Source: Burkholderiaceae bacterium
GTDB lineage: Bacteria; Pseudomonadota; Gammaproteobacteria; Burkholderiales; Burkholderiaceae_E
Direction: 5' to 3'
Assembly: GCA_024235875.1 (NCBI GenBank)
Contig: JACKLP010000002.1
Location: 124,001 to 188,000, forward strand
DNA: 64,000 nucleotides
In this document: one piece after another, positions 37,194-45,772 of the stretch
Position numbering within the stretch: position 1 is the first letter of the stretch
Layout of the letters: each line of letters opens with the position of its first letter
The notes under the pieces: model-generated
Seen by the model: the letters and a program-made list of their open reading frames with translations, nothing else
Database searches by the model: none
What the model was told of the DNA's origin: nothing
Position numbers and translations under genes: made by a program

Positions 37194-38243
37194 CTACGCC
37201 TCGATCAGCTCCGAGCCTTCGAGCGCCAGCACAAGCTCGGGCCCATAGGCCATCGCCGGGCTCTGATAACCGACCGGCGCGTCTCCATTCAGCACGCGCT
37301 TGCCGATCTCGACGGCGCTTTCGGCAGTCAGTCGATAGGCCTCGTGGGTGCGCAAGCGCAGCTCGACGCTTTGTCCGGCGGCATTGGTCGCGCGCCCGTA
37401 GGCCAGCGCATGACCCGTCGCCCGTGCCTCGTCGCTCGGTCCGGCCGGCAACGCCTGCAACTTGCGCTCGACCAGCCCGCGCGCGAGCCGGGAGGCGAGG
37501 AATTTCCGGACCAGCAGCGGCGAGTCGACCATCTTCCTGCCCTCGGGCGGCATTGCCATGAACACCTCGATGTTCGGAATGCCGGTGCTGTACCACGCGG
37601 TATAGACATCGCCCCAGGTCGTGGCCGTCACCTCGGTGGGGCCGTCGCCAAGATCGACCCGGATGCTGGGCGTGCCCACGCGCCTCACCACGCGCCCGTC
37701 GACACGCACGAGCGTGCCATCGGCCAGATACCGGCTGCCCGTGCGCATGGTCCCACGCGACAAGCCGCCGGAGCTCATGAACGCGAGCGTGAGATGGGTT
37801 GCGTCCGGCAGGCGTTGCTTGAGCAGGCCCGAGAGGCAATCGGTCGGTACCACGTCGAAGCCTGCGCCCGGCAGCAGCATCACGCCCTTCGTGCGGGCCT
37901 CGGCGTCGCGATCATGGCAGGCCGCGAACACCGGCGGTTCGCCGGTGATGTCGACGTAGTGCGTGCCGGTATCCAGGCAAGCCTGGACCATTGGTGCCGA
38001 GGTATCCACGAACGGCCCGGCGCAGTGCAGTACCACGCTGGCCGGCTGCAGCAGGGCGCGCAAGCCGGCGGCGTCGTCGATACCCACGGCGGTGTGCTCG
38101 CAGCCCAGCGATTCGGCGACGGCGCGCAGCTTCACCGCATCGCGCCCGGCCAGCCTCGGCTTCAGGCCCCGCGCAACGGCCTCCTGGGCGACCAGTCGCC
38201 CGGTGAATCCGTAGGCCCCGTAGACGATCAACTCGTTGGCCAT
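37194..38243 (-). CDS. saccharopine dehydrogenase-like / trans-acting enoyl reductase family protein
   Basis: 349 residues starting MANELIVYGAYGFTGRLVAQ; an open extension to 38405 is not family-like. IVYGAYGFTGRLVAQ is the NAD(P)-binding Rossmann loop, followed by LAGRDAVKL, VVLHCAGPF and HYVDITGE, as in saccharopine reductase-like proteins and mycobacterial trans-acting enoyl reductases. LLPGAGFDVVPTDCL is another strong family motif. The substrate is unknown; cytosolic oxidoreductase. It is divergent from the YkgJ-like gene with 154 bases between the starts. Confidence 0.88.
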   Translation of the reverse strand: MANELIVYGAYGFTGRLVAQEAVARGLKPRLAGRDAVKLRAVAESLGCEHTAVGIDDAAGLRALLQPASVVLHCAGPFVDTSAPMVQACLDTGTHYVDITGEPPVFAACHDRDAEARTKGVMLLPGAGFDVVPTDCLSGLLKQRLPDATHLTLAFMSSGGLSRGTMRTGSRYLADGTLVRVDGRVVRRVGTPSIRVDLGDGPTEVTATTWGDVYTAWYSTGIPNIEVFMAMPPEGRKMVDSPLLVRKFLASRLARGLVERKLQALPAGPSDEARATGHALAYGRATNAAGQSVELRLRTHEAYRLTAESAVEIGKRVLNGDAPVGYQSPAMAYGPELVLALEGSELIEA

Positions 38244-38397
38244 TGCGTCATCCGCTCTGAATCGACCTGCCGGATTGGCTTGTCGCTCGGCGGCAAGATC
38301 GCGCGTGTTTGCGCGTGGGTCAAGCGGTGTCTCTGCCGCATCGAAGGTGGCCACGATCACCACGCGCGCTCCGGTTCCGCTGATACCCTTGTCTGGA

Positions 38398-39159
38398 ATG
38401 GACACCTTGCTCCCGCTCGCCGAGCCTGGCCACGAAGCGCCGCTTCGCCGTACCGACGCATTCAGCTACGCCTGCAAGGGCTGCGGTGGCTGCTGCCGCA
38501 ACAAGCGCATCGCCGTCACGCCCTACGAGGTCTGGCGGCTGTCCCGCGCGTGCGGCATCGACACCGGCGAGGTCCTGGCGCGCCATGTCGAGCCGGACGC
38601 GCCCTACCTGCGCGTGGACGAGGCCGGCGAGTGCGTGTTCCTGCGCGAGGGCCGCTGCAGCGTGCATCGGGATCGCCCGCTGGTGTGCCGGCTTTATCCG
38701 CTGGGCCGCCAGCGCGAGGAAAACGGCGACGAGACCTTCTGGCGCCTGGAACCCCGGCCCGGCAGCCCCGGCGTCTACGGTACCGACACGACCGTGGCTG
38801 ACTACCTGGCGCAGCAGGATGTCGACGAGTTGCTGAATGTCGTGGATCGCTACCAGGCGCTCTACTACCACCTGTTCGAGCTGCTGCGACAACTGGCGCC
38901 CACCGATGTCCCGCCAGCGGCGCACGCCAGCTTTGCCGAGGACCAGGATGCACGGCCAACCGACGGCGCGTCCCGCGCGGCCGCACCGGGCGCGGCCGTG
39001 TTCCACGAGTGGTTCGATGTCGATCGCCTGGTCGGGGCGTTCTGCGAGCGCACGGGCAGGCCATTGCCCACGGCGCCGCGTGACTGGCTCGATGCGCACA
39101 TCGATGCGATCGACGCCTGGCTCGACGCCCAGGGCTTGGGTCGCGGCGGGCTCACATGA
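38398..39159 (+). CDS. YkgJ family cysteine cluster protein
   Basis: 253 residues. CKGCGGCCRNKR near residues 27-38 and CVFLREGRCSVHRDRPLVCR with LYPLG near 80-103 form the Cys cluster of the YkgJ/UPF0153 family (CxGC-x-x-C-C ... C ... C ... C-R-x-Y-P), likely binding zinc or an Fe-S cluster. The C-terminal 110 residues are helical and less conserved. The start at MDTLLPLAEP is chosen because the upstream in-frame region reads across the divergent promoter. Function of the family is unknown. Confidence 0.85.
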   Translation: MDTLLPLAEPGHEAPLRRTDAFSYACKGCGGCCRNKRIAVTPYEVWRLSRACGIDTGEVLARHVEPDAPYLRVDEAGECVFLREGRCSVHRDRPLVCRLYPLGRQREENGDETFWRLEPRPGSPGVYGTDTTVADYLAQQDVDELLNVVDRYQALYYHLFELLRQLAPTDVPPAAHASFAEDQDARPTDGASRAAAPGAAVFHEWFDVDRLVGAFCERTGRPLPTAPRDWLDAHIDAIDAWLDAQGLGRGGLT

Positions 39160-39228
39160 ACCCGTGATTCCACCCGCCGTGCCGTTGTCCTACACTCGAG
39201 AATCGCAACCGCTCGATGGAGAACGCAG

Positions 39229-39693
39229 ATGACCGAGTCTGGGCAAGGTAACGGCCAACCGCCACGTGACGACCGTGACTCGACGCGTCGCCTGTTTGCC
39301 CTGGCGGCGGCACTCGGCGTGTCGCTGGGCGTTGCGCCGCAGGTGACGCTGGCGGTGCCGCAGGAATCGCCGCCGACGTCGGCGCCGATCGCCGCCGGCC
39401 CGGACGGCAATGCGCTGATGCTGCTCGCCGCAACGCCCCTGAAGGACGGCGCGAGCGGCAAGCCGGCGACCCGTGTCATGAAGATCCCTGGCGTCACCGG
39501 CAAGCCCGCCGCCCGCAACCTGAAGTATGGCGATATCACCGTCAAGTCGCGGCAGCCGAAGGCGAAGGCGCAAGCCCGAAGCGCCAAGCCGGCCGTGCGC
39601 TCGGGCAAGGTCGATCTGAAGAATCCGACTCGCGCCCAAAAGATCGAGCGCAAGGCGCCCGCGCAATCGGTCAAGACCGATCGCAAGCAATAG
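39229..39693 (+). CDS. small basic secreted or membrane-linked protein, unknown
   Basis: 154 residues with GGAGAACGC before the ATG. The N-terminus DRDSTRRLFALAAALGVSLG, then VAPQVTLA, has an RR pair before a hydrophobic stretch, like a Tat or ordinary signal peptide. The C-terminal 70 residues are very rich in Lys, Ala and Arg (KSRQPKAKAQARSAKPAVRS) and likely disordered. I do not recognise a family. Confidence 0.65.
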   Translation: MTESGQGNGQPPRDDRDSTRRLFALAAALGVSLGVAPQVTLAVPQESPPTSAPIAAGPDGNALMLLAATPLKDGASGKPATRVMKIPGVTGKPAARNLKYGDITVKSRQPKAKAQARSAKPAVRSGKVDLKNPTRAQKIERKAPAQSVKTDRKQ

Positions 39694-39712
39694 AAGCCCG
39701 GCCTGCCTCGCG

Positions 39713-40327
39713 GTGCAATCGACATCGATCCACTTCTATTTCGACTTCATGAGCCCGTTCGCCTATCTGGCGCACGGGCGCCTGGTGGAACTCGCCCGGC
39801 AATACGACCGGCCGCTGCACTATGTGCCGATCGAGCTGGGTCAGGCCAAGCGCGCCGCCGGCAATACCGGCCCGTCCAACCGCGAGATTCCGCCCAAGAT
39901 CGCGTATCTGCTCACGGACATGGCGCGCTGGGCCGAGCGCTACGGCATCCCGATCGAGATGCCGGGTTCGCTCGATTCCCGCTTGTTGAACCTCGGGGCG
40001 TTCCTGGCGATCGACCAGGGTTCGATCACCCGCTACGCGACCGACGTCTGGGCGCGCACCTGGGCGGTCGGCACGGACCTGGACTCGCCCGAGGCGGCTG
40101 CGGTCGCGGCGGGCTGCGTTGGCCTGTCCGCGGACGCGTTCCGTCGGGCCGCGAATGCGCCGGCCATCGTGCAGCGCTACGAGGCGGCGATCGGCGACGC
40201 CATCTCGGCCGGGGTGTTCGGGGTGCCGATGGTTCGGATCGGCGACGAGATGTGGTGGGGGAACGATCGGCTGGATTTCGTGGCCGAGCAGCTGGCACGC
40301 GATGCGGGCGACGCATCCGGCGCGTAG
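39713..40327 (+). CDS. 2-hydroxychromene-2-carboxylate isomerase-like (DsbA family)
   Basis: 204 residues from a GTG start. IHFYFDFMSPFAYLAHGRL at residues 6-24 is the kappa-class GST/NahD signature, with Ser in DFMSP in place of the Cys of true DsbA proteins (the Ser activates glutathione). GVFGVPMVRIGDEMWWGNDR near the C-terminus is the second family motif. Known members isomerise 2-hydroxychromene-2-carboxylate in aromatic catabolism. No other aromatic pathway genes flank it, so the true substrate is open. Confidence 0.92.
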   Translation: MQSTSIHFYFDFMSPFAYLAHGRLVELARQYDRPLHYVPIELGQAKRAAGNTGPSNREIPPKIAYLLTDMARWAERYGIPIEMPGSLDSRLLNLGAFLAIDQGSITRYATDVWARTWAVGTDLDSPEAAAVAAGCVGLSADAFRRAANAPAIVQRYEAAIGDAISAGVFGVPMVRIGDEMWWGNDRLDFVAEQLARDAGDASGA

Positions 40328-40339
40328 GTCGGCATTGGC

Positions 40340-43300
40340 TCAACGCAGCGCCGACACCCGGCACAGGAAGCTCTTCAGGTTCGAGTGGTCCGAGAACGGA
40401 TCGCGCTGCGTCTGGTCGGTGAGCAGGTTCACCGAGGGCCAGGGATGGAAGGGCTGGGCCATGTCCCAGCCCAGCGGCACGTAGACGGCGTCGGGGCGAA
40501 TGCCGGCGTGCAGCCACGCGCGGCCCTGGATCCGGCCGTAGGCGGTCTCGACCTGCACGGTCTGACCGTCGGCCACGCCGAGCGAGCGAGCCTTGTCGGG
40601 GTGCATCTGCACGTAGAGGTCGGGCCACATCTCCTGGGCCTGCCACGCATAGTGGGTCCACGAGTGGAAATGCGGCGCCGGCGGACGACCGGTGACGAGC
40701 TCGGTGTCGAAGCCCTGGTCGCGTAGCGCTCGGCCGGGTGACTCGGTGGCCGGGCGGATCGCAAAGGTGTTGGTCAGCGTGTGTCGGGCCGAGAACGGGT
40801 TGCGCACGCCGCCTTCGTCGCCCGTGGGCAGGCGCTCGAGCCAGGGCAGGTCGGCCAGGTGCTCGCGCTCGCTGTAGAACTCGGGCAATGGCGACATGCC
40901 GAGCGCCGCGAACTTGGCCTGCAGCGCGTCGGTGAAGAACTCGAGCTTGCCGCTTTGGGTCGGGAAGCGGTGGCCATCGGGAAAGCCGAAGGCGGTGCTG
41001 CCTTCCAGGTAGAGGGTGTCGATCTCGTCGGCGTCCTCGTGCGCGAGCGGGGCGCGCGCCCAGCGCCACGGCACCGAGTGCAGGCGTTTTTGCGTGATGC
41101 CGCGCACGGTGGGGTGGTCGATGCACATCGCGTCCCAGAACTTCGCGGCGTCCTTGTACTCGTCCTTGAGCACGTCGTCGAAGTCGAAGCGCTTGCCCAG
41201 TTCGATCCAGATCCAGCCGTCGGGCCAGGCCTCGCCGGGCGGGTCGACGAGCTTGTCGATCCAGACGATGCGACGGTCTTCGTTGGCGCGACCGATCTCG
41301 CCCTTTTCCACGCCGGTGGCCGCTGGCAGCACATAGTCGGCATGCAGCGAGGTCTGGTTGCGAAACAGCTCGATGTGCACGACCAGGTCGAGCGCCTCGA
41401 AGGCCTCGCGCACGCGGTTCTGGCCGGGCCATGACGTGAAGGGGTTGTTGCAGGTGATCAGCGCGCGCAGCGGGTAGGGCTGGCCCACGCGCATCGCCTC
41501 CAGCCAGCCGGTGGGGTTCACCCCCAGCAATGGCTTGTTGGGCTTGACCTGCCGCTCGGGCGGCGCGTCGGCCACGATCTGCACCGCGGTGCCGAAGTTG
41601 AAGAAGGCGCCACCGCGCCGGCCCATGTTGCCAGTGATCGCGGCCAGGAACATCAGCGTCCGATTGGTCTGCACGCCGTTGGTGTGCTGGTTGATGCCGC
41701 GCGCGGCAAAGAGCACGCAGCCATCGGCCTGAGCGATCTCGGTGCCCAGTTCGCGGATGCGCGCGGCCGGGATGCCGGTGATCGGCTCGGCCCATTCGGG
41801 CGAATAGCCGCGCTCGAAGATGAAGTCGCGCCAGGCCTCCCAGCCGAGCACCCAGTCGCGGCAGAAGGCCTGGTCGTGCAGGTTCTCGGCCAGGACGTGG
41901 TGGGCGAGCGCGAGCGCGAGCGCCATGTCGGTGCCGGCGCGGATCGGCAGCCAGCGATCGGCCTTGCTGGCGGTGACGGTCATGCGCGGGTCGACCACCA
42001 CCATGCGGGCGCCGTTCTTCAGGCGCCAGTCGTTGATCATGCCGAAATGCACCGGGCGCGACTCGGCCTGGTTGTCGCCGAAGTACACGTAGAGCGCGGC
42101 GCTGCCCAGGTCGGCCTCGGTGTAGCTGTTGCCGCTGCCGTTGGCGCCGAGCATGGTGTCGAAGGCGACGTTCTTGGCTTCGGAGCAGAAGGCCTCGGTG
42201 TCGGCGAAATTGGGCGAGCCCCACATCTGCAGAAAGACGCGGATGTAGCCGCGCCGGCTCAGCGTGCCGGTGCGGGTGCCGGCGAATACGCCCAGCGCCT
42301 CGGGTCCGTGCTGATCGCGAATGCCGCGCAGCTTGTCGGCGATCTCGTCCAGGGCCTGCGCCCACGAGATCGGCTCGAACTTGCCCTCGCCGCGCTTGCC
42401 CACGCGCTTGAGCGGCGTGGTCAGGCGATCGGGGCTGTTGTGGAGTTGCAGCAGGAACTGCGACTTCGGGCAGACCTTGCCGCGCCACTGCGGGTCGTCC
42501 TCGTTGCCGGTGACGCGCACCACCTTGCCGTCCTTGAGGTGGTAGTGCGTGGGGCAGCAGTTGAAGCAGATGTTGCAGCCGCCGGGCTCGATCGCGTCGG
42601 GCTTGCGTTGGGCGCGCGTGCTGCGATACGGGAAGGTGACCTGCGCCGGTTCGATGCGCGCCTTGCGTGCCGGGTCGTCGGTGACGGCAGGGCGCAGGCG
42701 GGCGTCCATCGTGAAGCGTGGGGGCGCATGTCGCGGCGAATCGGACTTGCGCTCGGCTTCGCGTTGGTCGACGCGCGTGCCGGCACGCTGGCCGGCACGC
42801 GCATCGACAGCCGCGCCGCCGGCGCTTGCCGGCAAGGCCGCCACCACCTCGGTCGTGCGCGTGCGCTCCAGGAAGAGGTTTGCCGGGCCCAGCAGGAAGC
42901 CGTCGTGATCGAGCGCCGTGCGGCCGGTCTGGCGGATCGTGGCCAGGTGCGCGTCGCGCGCGTCGAAGCGGATCGCCTCGCCGGGGCAAACGGTGGCGCA
43001 GGCCGGGCGCAGGCCGTCGGCGCGCCGCTCGCTGCACAGGTCGCACTTGACCGCATGGTGGTCGATCGCGTCGTAGCCCATCGCGCCGTAGGGGCAGGCG
43101 ATCACGCATTCGCCACAACCCGTGCAGCGCGACTCGTCCACCGCCACCACGCCACTGACCGGGTCCTTGGTGATCGCCTTCGGATGCACGGGGCAGGCGC
43201 GCAGGCAGGCGGGCCGCTCGCAGTGCTGGCAGGACATCGTCAGGAAGTCGAGCGCGGGTGCCTCGGTGCTGCCCAGCCACACCACGCGGTTGCGATTCTC

Positions 43301-43396
43301 GGTCGGGCCCAGGCCGTGCTCGGCCTTGCAGGCGGCTTCGCAGCTCTTGCAGCCGATGCAGCGTTCCAGGTCGATCATCAGGGCAAGACGCGACAT
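40340..43396 (-). CDS. molybdopterin oxidoreductase fused to a four-cluster ferredoxin subunit
   Basis: 1018 residues. Residues 1-150 are a DmsB/PhsB-type electron-transfer domain with 16 cysteines in four sets: C13-16-19-23, C56-59-64-68, C91-94-97-101 and C118-121-133-137. After a charged linker (about 180-270), the catalytic subunit starts with its own cluster C276-279-283 and C311. Then come EAFCSEAKNVAFD (Cys a possible Mo ligand), GDNQAESRP, FAARGINQHTNG and a C-terminal dinucleotide-binding domain (HPDKARSLGVADGQTVQVET). Normally these are two genes. No Tat signal is seen, so a cytosolic position is likely. It shares an operon with a haem-ligand membrane protein. Confidence 0.92.
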   Translation of the reverse strand: MSRLALMIDLERCIGCKSCEAACKAEHGLGPTENRNRVVWLGSTEAPALDFLTMSCQHCERPACLRACPVHPKAITKDPVSGVVAVDESRCTGCGECVIACPYGAMGYDAIDHHAVKCDLCSERRADGLRPACATVCPGEAIRFDARDAHLATIRQTGRTALDHDGFLLGPANLFLERTRTTEVVAALPASAGGAAVDARAGQRAGTRVDQREAERKSDSPRHAPPRFTMDARLRPAVTDDPARKARIEPAQVTFPYRSTRAQRKPDAIEPGGCNICFNCCPTHYHLKDGKVVRVTGNEDDPQWRGKVCPKSQFLLQLHNSPDRLTTPLKRVGKRGEGKFEPISWAQALDEIADKLRGIRDQHGPEALGVFAGTRTGTLSRRGYIRVFLQMWGSPNFADTEAFCSEAKNVAFDTMLGANGSGNSYTEADLGSAALYVYFGDNQAESRPVHFGMINDWRLKNGARMVVVDPRMTVTASKADRWLPIRAGTDMALALALAHHVLAENLHDQAFCRDWVLGWEAWRDFIFERGYSPEWAEPITGIPAARIRELGTEIAQADGCVLFAARGINQHTNGVQTNRTLMFLAAITGNMGRRGGAFFNFGTAVQIVADAPPERQVKPNKPLLGVNPTGWLEAMRVGQPYPLRALITCNNPFTSWPGQNRVREAFEALDLVVHIELFRNQTSLHADYVLPAATGVEKGEIGRANEDRRIVWIDKLVDPPGEAWPDGWIWIELGKRFDFDDVLKDEYKDAAKFWDAMCIDHPTVRGITQKRLHSVPWRWARAPLAHEDADEIDTLYLEGSTAFGFPDGHRFPTQSGKLEFFTDALQAKFAALGMSPLPEFYSEREHLADLPWLERLPTGDEGGVRNPFSARHTLTNTFAIRPATESPGRALRDQGFDTELVTGRPPAPHFHSWTHYAWQAQEMWPDLYVQMHPDKARSLGVADGQTVQVETAYGRIQGRAWLHAGIRPDAVYVPLGWDMAQPFHPWPSVNLLTDQTQRDPFSDHSNLKSFLCRVSALR

Positions 43397-43430
43397 CGGC
43401 GGGCTGACTCCGGTTCGTTGGGTGGCCGCG

Positions 43431-44213
43431 CTACCAGGCGGCCAGGTGCCACCAGTAGATCTCGCGGCCCTCGGCCACGTAGCCGGCGAAGAAGGTCACG
43501 ACGATCACGTGCACGGCGAGCCCGGCCAGGAACAGCCAGGCCACCAGCAGGTGCAGCGGTCGCCACCAGGCCTGCAGTGGCGAGACCGATGCGCGCGCGC
43601 CGATCAGTTCGGCCTCGCGACGTGCCAGCCGTGCATATGCAAGCGACTGCCGTGGCGAGCGCAGCCAGTGGCGCAGCGTGACCGAGAACAAGGCTTCACT
43701 GGCCGTCGGATCGAGCGTGCGCAAGAGCGTCGTCTTGCGATCGATCAGCGCGGCCAGTTCCTCGCGCACCGGCGCTGGCACCGGACGAAACGGCGCCGAC
43801 TTCGTTCCGATCGTGGCCGCCATGCGCGCCGACAGGTGCACGCGCGCGAACGTGCCGGTCGCGAGCAGCACCAGCAGGCACAGCAGCAACAGCAGCGGTG
43901 GCCCGTCGAGTCGGCTGAACGCATGCATCGAGACGAACAGCGCGCCCACCGCGCTCGCGACCACGTGGCCGACGAACAGGCGATTGGGCACCGCGCTTTT
44001 GCCACTGCGCTTGCCCAGCGCGAACACGAGCGGCGAGAGCAGCAGCACGGCGCCGAGCGCGGCCAGCGACTGCAGCACCGGCGTGCCCGGGCGCTGCCAG
44101 GCATCGGGCAGGAAGGGCCGGGCGAGCAGCCAGGCGACCAACGCGAACAGCAGCGCCACCATCAGCAGCCGCAGGCTGCGGTTGGAGAGATCGGGCCGGG
44201 TCGCCGCCGCCAT
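43431..44213 (-). CDS. integral membrane protein, b-type cytochrome-like anchor
   Basis: 260 residues with five or six hydrophobic segments: about 14-33, 45-64, 78-98, 103-121 and 212-240. His residues in FVGHVVASAVGALFVSMHAF and in LHLLVAWLFLAGLAVHVIVV, about 14 residues apart on each helix, are spaced like the haem b ligands of two-haem cytochromes. It starts one base into the amidohydrolase stop (TGATG) and lies 34 bases before the Mo-oxidoreductase gene. It probably links that enzyme to the quinone pool. No family name is certain. Confidence 0.75.
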   Translation of the reverse strand: MAAATRPDLSNRSLRLLMVALLFALVAWLLARPFLPDAWQRPGTPVLQSLAALGAVLLLSPLVFALGKRSGKSAVPNRLFVGHVVASAVGALFVSMHAFSRLDGPPLLLLLCLLVLLATGTFARVHLSARMAATIGTKSAPFRPVPAPVREELAALIDRKTTLLRTLDPTASEALFSVTLRHWLRSPRQSLAYARLARREAELIGARASVSPLQAWWRPLHLLVAWLFLAGLAVHVIVVTFFAGYVAEGREIYWWHLAAW

Positions 44214-45439
44214 CAGTTGGCGTCCGCGGCAACCGGGCGGCCGCGCTTGACCACCATCTTGTGATGCTCGCGCCGCGCGGCCCGGTCGATGTCGGCGAGC
44301 GGGTCGCCCGATACGATCAGAAAGTCGGCGAAGGCGCCTTCCTGGATGCGGCCTTCGTCGGGCAGGCGCATCAGGTCCGCCGCGTTGACGGTGGCGGCCA
44401 GCAGGGCGTGCACGGGCGTCATGCCGACCTCGACCATGAACGCCAGTTCGTCGCTGTTGTTGCCGTGCAGGTTGTAGGGCGTGCCCGAGTCGGTGCCCAT
44501 CGCGATGCGCCCGCCCGCGCGCGCGAAGGCCCGCACCGACTGCCGGTGCGAATCGGCCACGCTGGCCGCCTTGGCCATCGCCCACTCTGGAATGCCGGCG
44601 CCGGGGTTGCGCACGATGTTCGTGACCGCAGCGAGCGTGGGCACGAGGTAGGTGCCGCGCTCGAGCATCGCCTCGATGGCCTCGTCGGTCAGGTAGATGC
44701 CGTGCTCGATCGAGGTGATGCCGCCGCGCGTGGCGTTCAGAATGCCCTCGGTGCCCTGCGCATGGCTGGCGGTGGGGCGATGGAAGCGCTGGGCCTCGCG
44801 GATGCCGGCGAGCATTTCCTCGGCGCTGTAGTGGGCGTCCTGGGGATCGACGCCGCGCGTCATCACGCCGCCCGTGGCCATGATCTTGACGAAGTCGCTG
44901 CCGGCGTGGACCTGCTCGCGAACCGCCTTGACCACCTCGTCCACGCCATCGGCCACGCGGCCGTGCATGTTGCCGTGGCCCCCGGTCATGCAGATCATGC
45001 GCCCGGCCGCCCGGATCGTGGGGCCGGCAAAGGCGCGGCGGTTGCAGGCGTCGCGCACCGCGAACTCCAGGTAGTCCTTGCCGCCGCAATCGCGCACGGC
45101 CGTGATGCCGCCGGCGAGCGTGGCACGTGCGTGCTCGAGCGCGCGCACCACCACCTGGCCCGGGCCCATGTCGGCCACGACCTTGCTCGGATGGCCTTCG
45201 CCGGCATAGAGCAGGTGGACATGGCAATCGATCAGGCCCGGCAGCAGCGTGGCGTCGGTGGTATCGACGACCTGGCCGGCATAGCCGGCGAACTCGGCGC
45301 TCGGGGCCACGCGGGCGATGCGCGCGCCGTGGGTGAGGACCGCGTGATCGTCGAGCGCGTGGCCGTCGGGCAGGAAGATCCGGCCGCCCCGATAGAGTGT
45401 CTCGTGTCCCTGGTCCATGTCGTTCCCGTGCGTCGGCAT
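44213..45439 (-). CDS. metal-dependent amidohydrolase
   Basis: 408 residues, amidohydrolase superfamily. LPGLIDCHVHLLYAG (HxH), DFVKIMATGGVMT (the bridging Lys), TASHAQG, SIEHGIYL and GTDSGTPYNLHG (Asp) are the metal ligands of the Xaa-Pro dipeptidase/imidazolonepropionase-like branch. ATG at 45439 or, seven codons in, at MDQGHETLYR (45418). First gene of the three-gene operon with the cytochrome-like and molybdenum genes; a pathway joining them is not known to me. Confidence 0.9.
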   Translation of the reverse strand: MPTHGNDMDQGHETLYRGGRIFLPDGHALDDHAVLTHGARIARVAPSAEFAGYAGQVVDTTDATLLPGLIDCHVHLLYAGEGHPSKVVADMGPGQVVVRALEHARATLAGGITAVRDCGGKDYLEFAVRDACNRRAFAGPTIRAAGRMICMTGGHGNMHGRVADGVDEVVKAVREQVHAGSDFVKIMATGGVMTRGVDPQDAHYSAEEMLAGIREAQRFHRPTASHAQGTEGILNATRGGITSIEHGIYLTDEAIEAMLERGTYLVPTLAAVTNIVRNPGAGIPEWAMAKAASVADSHRQSVRAFARAGGRIAMGTDSGTPYNLHGNNSDELAFMVEVGMTPVHALLAATVNAADLMRLPDEGRIQEGAFADFLIVSGDPLADIDRAARREHHKMVVKRGRPVAADAN

Positions 45440-45475
45440 CCGCCGATCTTAGGACGAATTCGCGTCGGGCTCGGT

Positions 45476-45751
45476 TCAGCGCGGTTTCCGGTCGTCCGAT
45501 ACCGGGTGCAGACGTATGGTGCGGTGGCCGCCGGGGCTGCTCGGGCCGCGATCGTCCGGTGGCGACCTGGCCGGCGTGGCCTCGCAGCCCGCGCAGCCTG
45601 CGCCACCGTCACAGCCCACGCAGGCCCGGCCGTTCGGACCCGACGCATTGCGCCAGTGGCGCCAGGCGCGGCGCCCGACGATGAGTGCGCACGCGCCCAC
45701 CGCGAGCACGACCAGCACGGTCTCGACGATCGGGTAGAGGCCTTGCGCCAT
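45476..45751 (-). CDS. small Cys-rich membrane protein, FeoB-associated type
   Basis: 91 residues with one N-terminal membrane segment (PIVETVLVVLAVGACALIVG) followed by CVGCDGGAGCAGC, a Cys cluster like that of FeoB-associated (FeoC-replacing) small proteins and DUF6587 proteins of Burkholderiales. It begins 21 bases downstream of the feoB stop and would act with FeoB at the inner membrane. Confidence 0.78.
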   Translation of the reverse strand: MAQGLYPIVETVLVVLAVGACALIVGRRAWRHWRNASGPNGRACVGCDGGAGCAGCEATPARSPPDDRGPSSPGGHRTIRLHPVSDDRKPR

Positions 45752-45772
45752 GGCCGATTCGCTAACCGCCGC

